The notes below the pieces were generated by a model. The model was not told where the DNA came from. It did no database searches and saw nothing but the letters and a program-made list of their open reading frames with translations. This document shows, in pieces, positions 8,918-17,079 of a stretch of 64,000 nucleotides of DNA. This DNA is from Lachnospiraceae bacterium. Its GTDB lineage: Bacteria; Bacillota; Clostridia; Lachnospirales; Lachnospiraceae. Positions within the stretch are counted from its first letter, which is position 1, and each line of letters opens with the position of its first letter. A program made the position numbers and the translations under genes. Location of the stretch: positions 38,455-102,454 of the forward strand of contig CAADTT010000039.1 of assembly GCA_900752065.1 (NCBI GenBank), written 5' to 3'.

Positions 8918-9817
8918 ATGGAGGGGATACTTTACCAAGGAGAGATCACTTTTTCACATAAGGAAAGGATCGAGGACATCCGGCACAGGAATGGACATGT
9001 GCTTTCTTCCCATGCGTTTCCTTCCCTCTGGCTGTGGAGAAAGCAGATGGGGCTGCGCCTGTATCTGGAGGAGGAGCTTTTTTCTGTGAAGGCAGAAAAG
9101 TATGGGAAGAATACATGGTTTTTTCCCTGCGGCAGTGAGGAGCGAAAGCGGGCGTTTATCCGAAGCCATCAGGAGGAAGAGGAGTTTGCACTGTGTTATC
9201 TGGGAGAAGAGGATGTGCAGTTTCTGGAAAGACATTTCGGGGCGGTGTTTGAGATCAGCCCCGCGCCGGATGCAGCGGAATACATATATGACAGGAAAGA
9301 AATGGAGAATATTGCAGGGGGCAGATATTCCAATATGCGAAAGCAGATCCATAAGCTCTTGAAAAGCTATCAGATGAGGGTGGAAAGGATTGACAGCCAT
9401 AATCTGGAATACGCGATGAAGCTCCTTCGGGGAGGCTCCGTCCCTGTACATAAGCCGGGATATCATTTCCTGAGGGATGAGGGGCTCGCGGAGGAGGCGC
9501 TGCAGCACCGGGATATTCTGGGACTTTTCGGGGTACTGATCTATCTGGACGGGGAACCGAAAAGCTTTGCGATGGGGTTTGGGATTACGCCGGATACAGT
9601 AGACGGATGTATTGAGAGGCACGGCGGGGAGATCTCAGGGATCTCCTACCTGACTCAGAGAGAATTTTTCCTTTCGACTCCAAAGCAGTATCGTTTCATG
9701 AACGGGGAGGAAGACATGGGACTTCCCGGACTGCGCATCATGAAACACCATATGGCTCCGGTGCGGAAAAATGAAATCTGGGAAGCACGGTTAAAAAACA
9801 GAGAGGAAAGAGAATGA
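8918..9817 (+). CDS. DUF2156 / phosphatidylglycerol lysyltransferase C-domain-like protein
   Basis: 299 residues, no membrane segment. The sequence resembles the soluble GNAT-like synthase domain of MprF/LPG synthases (DUF2156). There, an aminoacyl group is moved from aminoacyl-tRNA to an acceptor such as a lipid. Recognisable parts are the internal YSNMRKQIHKLL region and the C-terminal GLRIMKHHMAPV region. The flippase half of MprF is absent here. Its place, 5 bp after the exporter gene and overlapping the MATE start by 4 bp, puts it in the cluster transcript. An aminoacyl transfer onto the NRPS product or onto a lipid is possible, but it is inference. Confidence 0.75.
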   Translation: MEGILYQGEITFSHKERIEDIRHRNGHVLSSHAFPSLWLWRKQMGLRLYLEEELFSVKAEKYGKNTWFFPCGSEERKRAFIRSHQEEEEFALCYLGEEDVQFLERHFGAVFEISPAPDAAEYIYDRKEMENIAGGRYSNMRKQIHKLLKSYQMRVERIDSHNLEYAMKLLRGGSVPVHKPGYHFLRDEGLAEEALQHRDILGLFGVLIYLDGEPKSFAMGFGITPDTVDGCIERHGGEISGISYLTQREFFLSTPKQYRFMNGEEDMGLPGLRIMKHHMAPVRKNEIWEARLKNREERE

Positions 9818-11550
9818 ACGAAAAGCAGGGCGATAAATTCACTGGGAAAATGTTTGGAAGGCTACTGATGCCCGCCGCTTCTGCGGCTTTGGGACAGGCA
9901 TTTGCCGACATGGCAGATGCGATTGTGGTAGGACAGCAGATGGGAGCCACCGGTCTGGCGGTAATCAGCCTTTCCCTTCCGGTGTTCATGGGGATTAACG
10001 TGTTGGTGCAGGGGCTTGGGATCGGAGGTTCTGTAAAATATTCCAGATATCTTGGAGAGGGTAAGGAGGAGAAAGCAGTCGCAGGCTTTAATCACATTCT
10101 GGCGGCAGCCTTATGTGTAAGTGTGCCGATGGCGGTCCTGGGAAATCTATTTCTTGAGCCGCTGATGGCAGTGCTCGGCGTTTCCCGGGAGGACGGGCTG
10201 CTTTTTACAGCGAGCAGCAAATATGTACGGATCATCATCACAGGTATGCCGATCCTCTTTGTATCCTGCATCTTAAATCATTATCTGAGGAATGATGGGA
10301 ACCAGAAGCTTGCGAGCATGGGCTTTACGGTGGCAAATCTTTCCGATGTGCTGATGAATATCCTCTTCGTGCTGGTACTGGGAAAGGGGGCGGCAGGGGC
10401 GGCCATGTCCACTGTGCTGGGACAGGCTTTGGCTGTCCTGCTCTACCTTCCGGGTATTCTGGGCAAAAGGAATACCCTGAGAATCAGGCCTTCCGGTATA
10501 GACCTGCGCGAGGTGTGGGAGTGCTTCCGGACAGGATTCGCTACCTCTGTGCAGTATATCTGGCAGCTTATTTTCCTGCTGATCATGAACCATACCCTGA
10601 TGAACTACAGCGGTGACACGGGAGTAGCCGTATTTGATATTGTTCAGAACATATCTTATCTCATACTTTACCTGTATGACGGCACGGTCAAGGCGATGCA
10701 GCCGCTGATCAGTACCTACTGTGGTGAGCAGAATGAAGTGGGGCTGCACACGATAAAGAGGATGGGAATGCGCAGCGGTACGATCGCCGGTCTGGTAGCT
10801 GTGACGCTGCTTAGTATCTTTTCCATACCCATGTGCCGGATATTCGGGATCACGGAGCCCGGTATGCTGCAGCTTGGAAGCGCGGCAATCCATATCTACT
10901 GCCTGGGCGCTTTATTTGGGGGAATCAATACCATCATCGAAGGCTTTTATCAGTCCTGTGAAGATGAAAAGCCCGCCTTTCTCATGGCTACCTTAAGAGG
11001 AGCTGCGGTGCTGATCCCATGTTCCCTTATCTTTGCGCCGCTGGGTATTGAAGTGCTCTGGTTTTTGTTTCCGGCAACAGAAGCCGTGTCTCTGCTGATA
11101 TTCCGGATATGGATAAGGCACAGGAAGGAAAAATCCTTTGACCAGGAACGGATATTCCGAAGAACCATTGAAAACAGCAATGAGGATATGGGAGAGATGC
11201 TTCAGGAAGTGGAGGCGTTCTGTGAGAAATGGAAGGCCAGTATGAAACAGACCTTTTTTGTGACCATGACGGTGGAGGAAATATGCTCCCTGATCATCTC
11301 AAAGGCGTTTGGATGTGACAATAAAGGTTATATCGAGGTTACGTTGATCGCCTTACAGGACGGAGAGTTTGAACTGCATATCCGAGATAATGCGAGTATT
11401 TTTAATCCCTTTTCCATGGAAACGAAACGGGTGAGCCGGGAAGGAGATTACGATATGGATGCTATGGGAATGCTGGTCATCCGGCAAAAAGCGAAGGAAT
11501 TCTATTACCGGCAATATCAGGGGTTCAATTCCCTGATTGTAAGGATCTGA
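9814..11550 (+). CDS. MATE-family transporter fused to an RsbW-like histidine-kinase-type ATPase domain
   Basis: 578 residues. Residues 1 to about 440 form a 12-helix MATE antiporter (MADAIVVGQQMGATGLAVIS near the N-terminus, typical of the family). Residues about 450-578 are soluble and read as an anti-sigma-type GHKL ATPase: an N-box-like VEEICSLIISKAF, a G1-like ELHIRDNAS and a late GMLVIRQKAKEFYY helix. Plain MATE proteins are about 450 residues, so the tail is an added domain. The gene overlaps its upstream neighbour by 4 bp (ATGA). RsbU-, RsbW- and RsbV-like genes follow directly, so the tail probably takes part in the same partner switch (inference). Confidence 0.87.
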   Translation: MNEKQGDKFTGKMFGRLLMPAASAALGQAFADMADAIVVGQQMGATGLAVISLSLPVFMGINVLVQGLGIGGSVKYSRYLGEGKEEKAVAGFNHILAAALCVSVPMAVLGNLFLEPLMAVLGVSREDGLLFTASSKYVRIIITGMPILFVSCILNHYLRNDGNQKLASMGFTVANLSDVLMNILFVLVLGKGAAGAAMSTVLGQALAVLLYLPGILGKRNTLRIRPSGIDLREVWECFRTGFATSVQYIWQLIFLLIMNHTLMNYSGDTGVAVFDIVQNISYLILYLYDGTVKAMQPLISTYCGEQNEVGLHTIKRMGMRSGTIAGLVAVTLLSIFSIPMCRIFGITEPGMLQLGSAAIHIYCLGALFGGINTIIEGFYQSCEDEKPAFLMATLRGAAVLIPCSLIFAPLGIEVLWFLFPATEAVSLLIFRIWIRHRKEKSFDQERIFRRTIENSNEDMGEMLQEVEAFCEKWKASMKQTFFVTMTVEEICSLIISKAFGCDNKGYIEVTLIALQDGEFELHIRDNASIFNPFSMETKRVSREGDYDMDAMGMLVIRQKAKEFYYRQYQGFNSLIVRI

Positions 11551-11566
11551 GAGGAGGAAAGGAAAT

Positions 11567-13264
11567 ATGAAGATATCACTGCGGATTAAGACGGTATGCG
11601 CCACACTGGCCGCGGCATTGATCCTGATGGCAATAGCCGTGAATATCAGTTATCAGGTCTATTCTAATACGATTTATGAGCAGTATGAGACAACGACGAT
11701 GAATCTCGCAAAAACCGTAGCTGTAACGATAGATGCCGGAAAGATGAAAGTGCTGAGAGATCAGGTGATGGAAATATACCGGGATATCTGTGAGGAAAGC
11801 GGCGGAGTTCCGGATTTTGAAAACTTTACGGATACAGACTGGGAAATGTATTATGCCAGGTATGAACGGGTGGAAAAGATACCGGAGTACCAGGAAATCC
11901 TGGAGCTTCTGCACAAGTTCAGCAATGCAAACGACGTACAGTCCATCTATGTCGGATATCTGGACGTGGAGACAAGAAAAGGCGTTTATATTGCAGATGG
12001 TTCCATTCAGACAGAGCCCTGTCTTACAGGTGCCTGTGATCCCCTCAGTGAGGAGAATGCGAAGCAGATCATGCGGGGTGAGTACGATTTTCCGGCCTAT
12101 ATCACTAATTATGAGGAATACGGATGGCTGTGCTCGGCAGGAGTAGGGATTGTTGACGAAAGCGGAAAGATGGTAGGAACGGCAACGGTCGATGTATCCA
12201 TGGATGAGATCATGCAGAACCGTCAGGATTTTCTGGTAAAGCTGTGTCTCGTTCTTTCGGGCATCACGCTGGGAATCCTACTGTTAATACTGTTTGCGAT
12301 TAATAAGGTCCTGCTGGTTCCAATCAACAGTCTGGCACGGGCGGCGGCTTCTTTTGTGTCCGATAAGGAGAAGGGAGGAACGGATAAAGTACAGTCGGCA
12401 ATCTCACGGTTGGCGATCCATACAGGGGACGAAATAGAAAATCTCAGCGAATCCGTCAAAAAGATGGAGATAGAGATTAACGAATATATTGATAATCTGA
12501 CGGCGGTGACAGCGGAGAAGGAACGTATGGGAGCTGAGCTGAACGTGGCGACCCAGATCCAGGCGTCCATGCTGCCCTGTATTTTCCCGGCATTTCCTGA
12601 CAGGAAAGAGTTTGATATCTATGCCACGATGGAGCCGGCGAAGGAAGTGGGAGGCGACTTTTATGATTTCTTCCTGGTAGACAACGACCATATCGCAATG
12701 GTGATGGCTGACGTGTCAGGAAAAGGAGTTCCCGCCGCCCTGTTCATGGTGATCGCAAAAACGCTGCTGAAAAATTCCGCACAGGGAGGCATGCCGCCTG
12801 AGAAGGTGCTGGAAAAGGTAAATAACCAGCTCTGTGAAAATAATGATGCGGAAATGTTTGTGACGGTGTGGCTTGGTATCATGGAAATCTCCACCGGAAA
12901 GATGGTGTGTGCAAATGCCGGACATGAATATCCCGCAGTCCGGCGGGCAGACGGAGCGTATGAGCTTCTCCGCGATAAGCACGGCTTCGTGCTGGCAGGC
13001 ATGGAGGGGGCCAGATACCGGGGCTATGAGCTTACGCTAAATCCGGGAGACTGTATTTTCGTGTACACGGACGGCGTTCCGGAGGCAACGAATGCATCCA
13101 ATGAGCTTTTCGGAACGAATCGAATGCTTGCTGCGCTGAACAGAGGCAGAGGAAAGGGATGTCAGGAGCTTCTGGGAACAGTCCGCAGGGAGATCCAGGA
13201 TTTTGTGGGCGGTGCACCGCAGTTTGACGATATCACGATGCTTTCTTTAGAATACAGAGGATAG
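11567..13264 (+). CDS. Membrane SpoIIE/RsbU-type PP2C serine phosphatase with sensor domain
   Basis: 565 residues. One N-terminal membrane helix (about 7-28), an extracytoplasmic sensor of about 190 residues (Cache-like), a second helix (about 225-247), a HAMP-like linker and coiled coil, and a C-terminal PP2C phosphatase. The PP2C part shows EVGGDFYDF, VMADVSGKGVPAALFM and FVYTDGVPEA metal-binding motifs. In partner switching such enzymes dephosphorylate the STAS antagonist. A GAGGAGG site lies upstream, and the gene follows the MATE fusion by 16 bp. The signal sensed is unknown. Confidence 0.92.
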   Translation: MKISLRIKTVCATLAAALILMAIAVNISYQVYSNTIYEQYETTTMNLAKTVAVTIDAGKMKVLRDQVMEIYRDICEESGGVPDFENFTDTDWEMYYARYERVEKIPEYQEILELLHKFSNANDVQSIYVGYLDVETRKGVYIADGSIQTEPCLTGACDPLSEENAKQIMRGEYDFPAYITNYEEYGWLCSAGVGIVDESGKMVGTATVDVSMDEIMQNRQDFLVKLCLVLSGITLGILLLILFAINKVLLVPINSLARAAASFVSDKEKGGTDKVQSAISRLAIHTGDEIENLSESVKKMEIEINEYIDNLTAVTAEKERMGAELNVATQIQASMLPCIFPAFPDRKEFDIYATMEPAKEVGGDFYDFFLVDNDHIAMVMADVSGKGVPAALFMVIAKTLLKNSAQGGMPPEKVLEKVNNQLCENNDAEMFVTVWLGIMEISTGKMVCANAGHEYPAVRRADGAYELLRDKHGFVLAGMEGARYRGYELTLNPGDCIFVYTDGVPEATNASNELFGTNRMLAALNRGRGKGCQELLGTVRREIQDFVGGAPQFDDITMLSLEYRG

Positions 13265-13276
13265 GGGGGTGACAGT

Positions 13277-13699
13277 ATGGCAAAAAGAATAATTCCGGCA
13301 AAGACAGAATGTCTGGATGAGGTATTGGCATTTGTGGAGGAGCAGTTGGAAGCGTATAAATGCCCTATGAAAATAAGGATACAGATCGCCGTGGCAGTGG
13401 AAGAAATTTTTGTAAATATTGCACATTATGCATATGAGAAGGGAGAAGGAGATGCTGCGATACAGGTGGAAGCGGCAGGAAAGCCGGTACAGGTTGCCAT
13501 CACTTTCAGCGATGGGGGAATCCCGTATAATCCACTGTCCCGTGCAGAACCGGATATCACCCTTTCCGCAGAAGAAAGAGGAATCGGGGGACTGGGGATC
13601 TATCTTGTAAAAAAGAGCATGGATGATGTGGACTATGAATACAGAGACGGGAAAAATATCCTTACAATAAAAAAGATTCTGGAGATGTCGGAAAAATAA
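13277..13699 (+). CDS. RsbW/SpoIIAB-type anti-sigma factor serine kinase
   Basis: 140 residues forming a compact GHKL ATPase: N-box AVEEIFVNIAHYAY, G1 FSDGGIPYNP and G2 GGLGIYLVKKSMD. Proteins of this type bind and inhibit a partner (often a sigma factor) and phosphorylate a STAS antagonist. It sits between the phosphatase and the STAS gene, the classical order of a partner-switching module. No sigma factor gene lies nearby, so the output may be another protein, possibly the MATE-fused ATPase domain. Confidence 0.9.
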   Translation: MAKRIIPAKTECLDEVLAFVEEQLEAYKCPMKIRIQIAVAVEEIFVNIAHYAYEKGEGDAAIQVEAAGKPVQVAITFSDGGIPYNPLSRAEPDITLSAEERGIGGLGIYLVKKSMDDVDYEYRDGKNILTIKKILEMSEK

Positions 13700-13799
13700 A
13701 GGTTCCGGAGTGAGTCATGGGGCGTCAGATCTGCAAGGCGGCAGGACCGAATGCGGAAGCCTGCCCGCAGAAAAAAAAGAAAAACAGGAGGAAAACAGG

Positions 13800-14096
13800 A
13801 TGGAAATCAGAAAAACACAGGAGGGAAGCACACTTACAATCGCACTGGTGGGAAGGCTGGATACGACCACGGCCCCCAGGCTGGAGGCGGAGCTGAAGAC
13901 AGGGATCGGTGGAGTGATGGAGCTGATCTTTGATTTTGCAGAGCTGGAGTACATTTCATCTGCGGGACTGCGGGTGATCCTGTCGGCACAGAAGGTTATG
14001 AACAGGCAGGGCAGCATGGTCATCCGGAATGTGAACGAAAACGTGATGGAAGTCTTTGAAGTGACAGGGTTTGTGGATATCCTGACGATAGAGTAA
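13800..14096 (+). CDS. STAS-domain anti-sigma factor antagonist (RsbV/SpoIIAA-like)
   Basis: 98 residues counted from the ATG behind AGGAGG (13786-13791); an earlier in-frame start adds 30 residues without a good ribosome site. The STAS fold is clear: strand TLTIALVGRLDT, then EYISSAGLRVIL with the phosphorylatable Ser (53/54). It is the likely substrate of the adjacent kinase and phosphatase. It is the last gene of the cluster before a terminator. Confidence 0.92.
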   Translation: MEIRKTQEGSTLTIALVGRLDTTTAPRLEAELKTGIGGVMELIFDFAELEYISSAGLRVILSAQKVMNRQGSMVIRNVNENVMEVFEVTGFVDILTIE

Positions 14097-14150
14097 ACAG
14101 AGCAGATCATAGCGATACTTACAGCATATATCGGAGACAAACAAAAGTAA
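14097..14150 (+). pseudogene. Remnant of a holin-like type I toxin tail
   Basis: Directly after the STAS stop, and in the same frame, 17 codons end in IIAILTAYIGDKQK and then a stop lying inside the terminator stem. This resembles the C-terminal half of the intact small toxin at 15587-15679 (ITVLIAYIESTKK), including a stop codon inside an AAAAGTAACCGC stem. There is no start codon or N-terminal half, so it looks like a decayed copy fused to the end of the operon. Short, hence tentative. Confidence 0.45.
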
Positions 14151-14186
14151 CCGCCCAAGCTGATGTGGCAAGCGGTTACTTTTTTG
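14143..14186. terminator. Bidirectional Rho-independent terminator
   Basis: A perfect 12-bp stem AAAAGTAACCGC / GCGGTTACTTTT (14143-14154 / 14172-14183) with U-runs on both sides. It closes the NRPS cluster from the left and would also stop leftward transcripts. Confidence 0.9.
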
Positions 14187-14367
14187 TACACTGGCTTAAA
14201 AAAGATACTGTGCAGGCAGACCTGGCTGATCAGATCAAGGCAGCGGGATTTTTTTGATGAGAACCTCCAGAAAGCGGCGGCAAAAAATGCCGCCAATGTA
14301 TCGGGAACACCAATCAACGGCTGCGCCCCTCTGCCGCTGTCGGAAGTACAGGTTTGATTCTTATAGT
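14187..14367. other. Short gap without a supported gene
   Basis: Only short, unconvincing open frames; no promoter or repeat was recognised. It separates the cluster terminator from the end of the minus-strand MerR gene. Confidence 0.5.
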
Positions 14368-15234
14368 TTACTGCGGGGTATCTGACTTCCTGTAAAAAGC
14401 TTCCAGAGCCCTTCCGATAAATTCACTGGTCCCTTCTCCGGACACCCGGTCCTGCGCTCTCTGGATCTCCGGGTTTGTCCGATAAAAGTCCGCCATGTCA
14501 AGCATCATTTTTGACATATCTTTTATCTGGAAAAGCTGCCGGGAAACAAAATCATATTCCCCTACGAGCTCCTTTACCTCAAAGGAATTTACATCGCAGC
14601 CTTTCTTTGCGGCCAGCTTTTTCATAACGGCCTCCATGCGGTTCTGGTATGCGGAAAAAACCTGCTGGTTAGAGGGATGCTTCATGGCATCCATCGCCTC
14701 GTCTTTGCTTCCGTACCACTCCACGATCTTCTGGAAATTTTTCTGTGCGTGCTCGCTTGACGCAGACTGAAGGAACTGTTTCTGGTATTCCTCCATGCTT
14801 CCGAATTTCTCAATGATGCGGGCTTTATAATCCTCTGTCATTTTATCTGTCATTCCCTGGTACATTTCCTCCAGTTCGTTTTTGCCAAATACTTCAAAGT
14901 CCATTTTATTATCTCCTTTCAGAATGTCATCGATGCTGGCGATCAGGCGTTCCAGACGTTTCTTTTTCGCCATCAGCATGTTTCTTTGCATCTGTAAAAT
15001 CTGGTTTCTGTCAAGAGCCGGTCTGTCCAGGATGGAACGAATCTCCTTCAAAGGCATATCAAATTCCCGGAAAAACAAGATCTGCTGTAAGGTTTCCAGC
15101 GCTTTATCGTCATAAAGTCGGTATCCTTTTTCACTCGTTTCTGTGGGTCTTAGAAGCCCGATCTCATCATAGTAGTGGAGCGTGCGCACGCTGATACCTG
15201 TGATATCTGATATTTCCTTTACTGTCCTCATCAT
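14368..15234 (-). CDS. MerR-family regulator with TipAS-like effector domain
   Basis: 288 residues from the ATG (complement of 15232-15234) preceded by AGGAGG (15241-15246). An N-terminal winged helix-turn-helix (VKEISDITGISVRTLHYYDE) is followed by the dimer helix and a C-terminal alpha-helical domain like TipA's antibiotic-binding part. TipA-type regulators activate export or resistance genes when bound by peptide antibiotics. It faces the end of the NRPS cluster, so it could respond to the cluster's product, but it has its own promoter and no direct link is shown. Confidence 0.88.
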   Translation of the reverse strand: MMRTVKEISDITGISVRTLHYYDEIGLLRPTETSEKGYRLYDDKALETLQQILFFREFDMPLKEIRSILDRPALDRNQILQMQRNMLMAKKKRLERLIASIDDILKGDNKMDFEVFGKNELEEMYQGMTDKMTEDYKARIIEKFGSMEEYQKQFLQSASSEHAQKNFQKIVEWYGSKDEAMDAMKHPSNQQVFSAYQNRMEAVMKKLAAKKGCDVNSFEVKELVGEYDFVSRQLFQIKDMSKMMLDMADFYRTNPEIQRAQDRVSGEGTSEFIGRALEAFYRKSDTPQ

Positions 15235-15273
15235 CTGTGACCTCCTGTTCTTGATAAAGCTATCATACGCCAT

Positions 15274-15586
15274 GACGTTCCGTGAGAGTCAAGAGGGAAA
15301 TTCGGGTTGGCGGAAAACTTTTTGAAGACACAACATAAACAAAAAGAGAATGATAAAAATAAAATAAGAAACGATATTAAAATTTAGAGACATCAATGAT
15401 AAGATAAAACAAGAGACACTATTTGAAAAACGGTAGGCGGTTAGTCCTGAGTTTACGAATTTTGTATAACAGAGGGACTGTGACCCTCTGATTACATACC
15501 TGAGTATGCAAGGAAGGGCGCCAGTGGCGCGCTTTCTGCATAGAAATCTCTGTGAAAGAGAAATCTGGAGAGAGGAGGGCATACTT
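15274..15586 (+). other. AT-rich gap and structured 5' leader of the small toxin
   Basis: No gene seen. The right part holds small hairpins (for example CAGAGGG...CCCTCTG near 15470-15490 and GGGCGCC/GGCGCGC near 15520). This is as expected for a long structured untranslated leader of a type I toxin mRNA. No convincing promoter was found. Confidence 0.45.
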
Positions 15587-15679
15587 ATGAGTGATTTCGA
15601 AATATTGTATATAGTTATGATGATGATGACAATCATCATAACAGTTCTCATAGCGTATATCGAGAGTACAAAAAAGTAA
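15587..15679 (+). CDS. Small holin-like type I toxin (copy 1)
   Basis: 30 residues: a short acidic start (MSDFEIL), a hydrophobic membrane stretch with four consecutive Met and ITVLIAY, then a charged tail ending ESTKK. AGGAGG lies 8 bases before the ATG (15573-15578). The stop codon lies inside a bidirectional terminator stem. A strong leftward promoter just beyond the terminator would make an antisense RNA. These are the marks of Fst/TxpA-like type I toxins. Toxicity itself is inferred. Confidence 0.75.
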   Translation: MSDFEILYIVMMMMTIIITVLIAYIESTKK

Positions 15680-15713
15680 CCGCCCCTAGCCCAAGGTTGT
15701 CGGTTACTTTTTT
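15671..15713. terminator. Bidirectional terminator shared by toxin mRNA and antisense RNA
   Basis: Stem AAAAAGTAACCG / CGGTTACTTTTTT (15671-15682 / 15701-15713). It includes the toxin stop codon, so the two convergent RNAs would overlap here. Confidence 0.88.
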
Positions 15714-15769
15714 GTAACTCATCAAATTTGGATTAACCGTCTATCGGTAGTGTCTCTTTTCATATATTT

Positions 15770-15798
15770 ATGGTAACAAAAATATGCTGGATTGTCAA
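15770..15798 (-). promoter_or_regulatory. Promoter for antisense RNA of toxin copy 1
   Basis: On the minus strand: -35 TTGACA, a 17-base spacer, -10 TACCAT. It reads leftward into the terminator and toxin end, as the antitoxin RNA promoter of a type I module should. The same promoter is kept in the second repeat copy (17177-17205). Confidence 0.7.
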
Positions 15799-15911
15799 AT
15801 GCTTTTTCGGTACTGGTACAGAGGCGATCACTTTGTGGCCGTGGGGATGATGCTTTCTGTGACTGGAACCTGATCTTGGCTAAGCAGGATGGGCGGAAGT
15901 TTTTGATGCGA

Positions 15912-16958
15912 TCAGGGTTTTCTGGCATGATCTTTTGCTTTTTCTTCAAGTTCCAGCATATATTTATCAAAGTCAGACAGGAACAGCTCATCCTGAATTA
16001 TTCGATACTTTTCAAATTCTGTTTCTGCATGAAGTTTTGCAATCTCTGCAGAAACTTTTCCGGCATCTTTCAGCAAACCATACTCAAACATTTCAATAAA
16101 CCCGTTTAATCTTGTCTCCCAATCCTGCATAGTCAGAGGGATATGGCGCAGTGTCATACTCTCTGCAAAATCAAGATACGCAGATACCATACGGTTCAGT
16201 TGTCCCATTTCAAACTCGGACAGATAATTCTTGGCGATCGTCACATCACTTTTTTTAATTTTTCCATCCGGAGCGTCTGCCCAAGTAGTAAGGCCCATAT
16301 GTTCTTTTTTATGGTCAGCCCGCTCGACAATCAATTCAGCGGCAGTATGCCCATGAACAGCAAAATGCATTTTATTTTGTACGGTTGCATAAAAACGCTT
16401 TGTCGCAACTGAATTTTTATCATAATCTATGGCTGTTGCGTATAGATCCGTGACTTTTTGATAGAATTTTCTCTCACTTGCACGTATCTCACGAATACGC
16501 TCAAGCTGCTCGTCAAAGTATTTTTCAGTCAGATAGGTTCCTCTTTTAATGCGCTCAACATCCATTACCCAACCCTTAATGGTATAATTCTTCGCAATCT
16601 GATTAACCCACTTGCGGAACTGAACAGCCCTCTCAGAATTTACTTTAAAACCAACGGCAATGATCATTTCTAATGAATAATGATTGGTGTTATAGCATTT
16701 CCCATCCTCCGCAGTTATCCGAAATTTTCGGATAACTGAATTTTCCTGTAATTCACTATCATTAAAAATTTTTTTGATATGATAATTAATCGTACGCACA
16801 TCAACATCATAAAGTATTGCCATCATCCGTTGTGTCAGCCAGATGTTCTCATCCTCATAGCGCATTTCCATGCGGTTTTCCTCTTCGCCTACAGAAGCAA
16901 TATATGTTAAATATTCTGCTGCACTAGAACGGATCATACTCTCTTTTTTTTCAGACAT
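15912..16958 (-). CDS. RhuM family protein
   Basis: 348 residues, with AGGAG upstream of the ATG. The sequence matches the RhuM (virulence protein) family: DENIWLTQRMMAILYDVDVRTINYHI near the N-terminus is a helix-turn-helix-like region, and the central GHTAAELIVERADHKKEHMGLTTW is typical. RhuM proteins occur in genomic islands and next to restriction or toxin systems; their biochemical role is unknown. The gene is clearly more AT-rich than its surroundings and is framed by a direct repeat, so it was probably acquired by transfer. Confidence 0.87.
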   Translation of the reverse strand: MSEKKESMIRSSAAEYLTYIASVGEEENRMEMRYEDENIWLTQRMMAILYDVDVRTINYHIKKIFNDSELQENSVIRKFRITAEDGKCYNTNHYSLEMIIAVGFKVNSERAVQFRKWVNQIAKNYTIKGWVMDVERIKRGTYLTEKYFDEQLERIREIRASERKFYQKVTDLYATAIDYDKNSVATKRFYATVQNKMHFAVHGHTAAELIVERADHKKEHMGLTTWADAPDGKIKKSDVTIAKNYLSEFEMGQLNRMVSAYLDFAESMTLRHIPLTMQDWETRLNGFIEMFEYGLLKDAGKVSAEIAKLHAETEFEKYRIIQDELFLSDFDKYMLELEEKAKDHARKP

Positions 16959-17079
16959 TAGAATTCTCCTTTCTGGATTCTATGGTGAATCATCGCTTAT
17001 ATGTTTGGCAATTAAATATTCCCTGTCGCGGAGGTTGTCAAATGACGCCGGCAGCCGCTCAGTTCGTTGCCATGGAAAT

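Larger units (their letters stand above)
15671..15809. repeat. Direct repeat, copy A (left of rhuM)
   Basis: About 139 bp carrying the terminator, a TCATCAAATT block and the stretch GGTAACAAAAATATGCTGGA up to GCTTTTTCG. It matches copy B (17080-17215) at most positions, including an identical run of over 30 bases around the antisense promoter. The repeats flank the rhuM gene in the same orientation. Confidence 0.82.

Noticed and set aside
14163..14357. 64-codon plus-strand frame after the cluster terminator
   Set aside because: It starts inside the terminator stem and has no ribosome site or recognisable fold.
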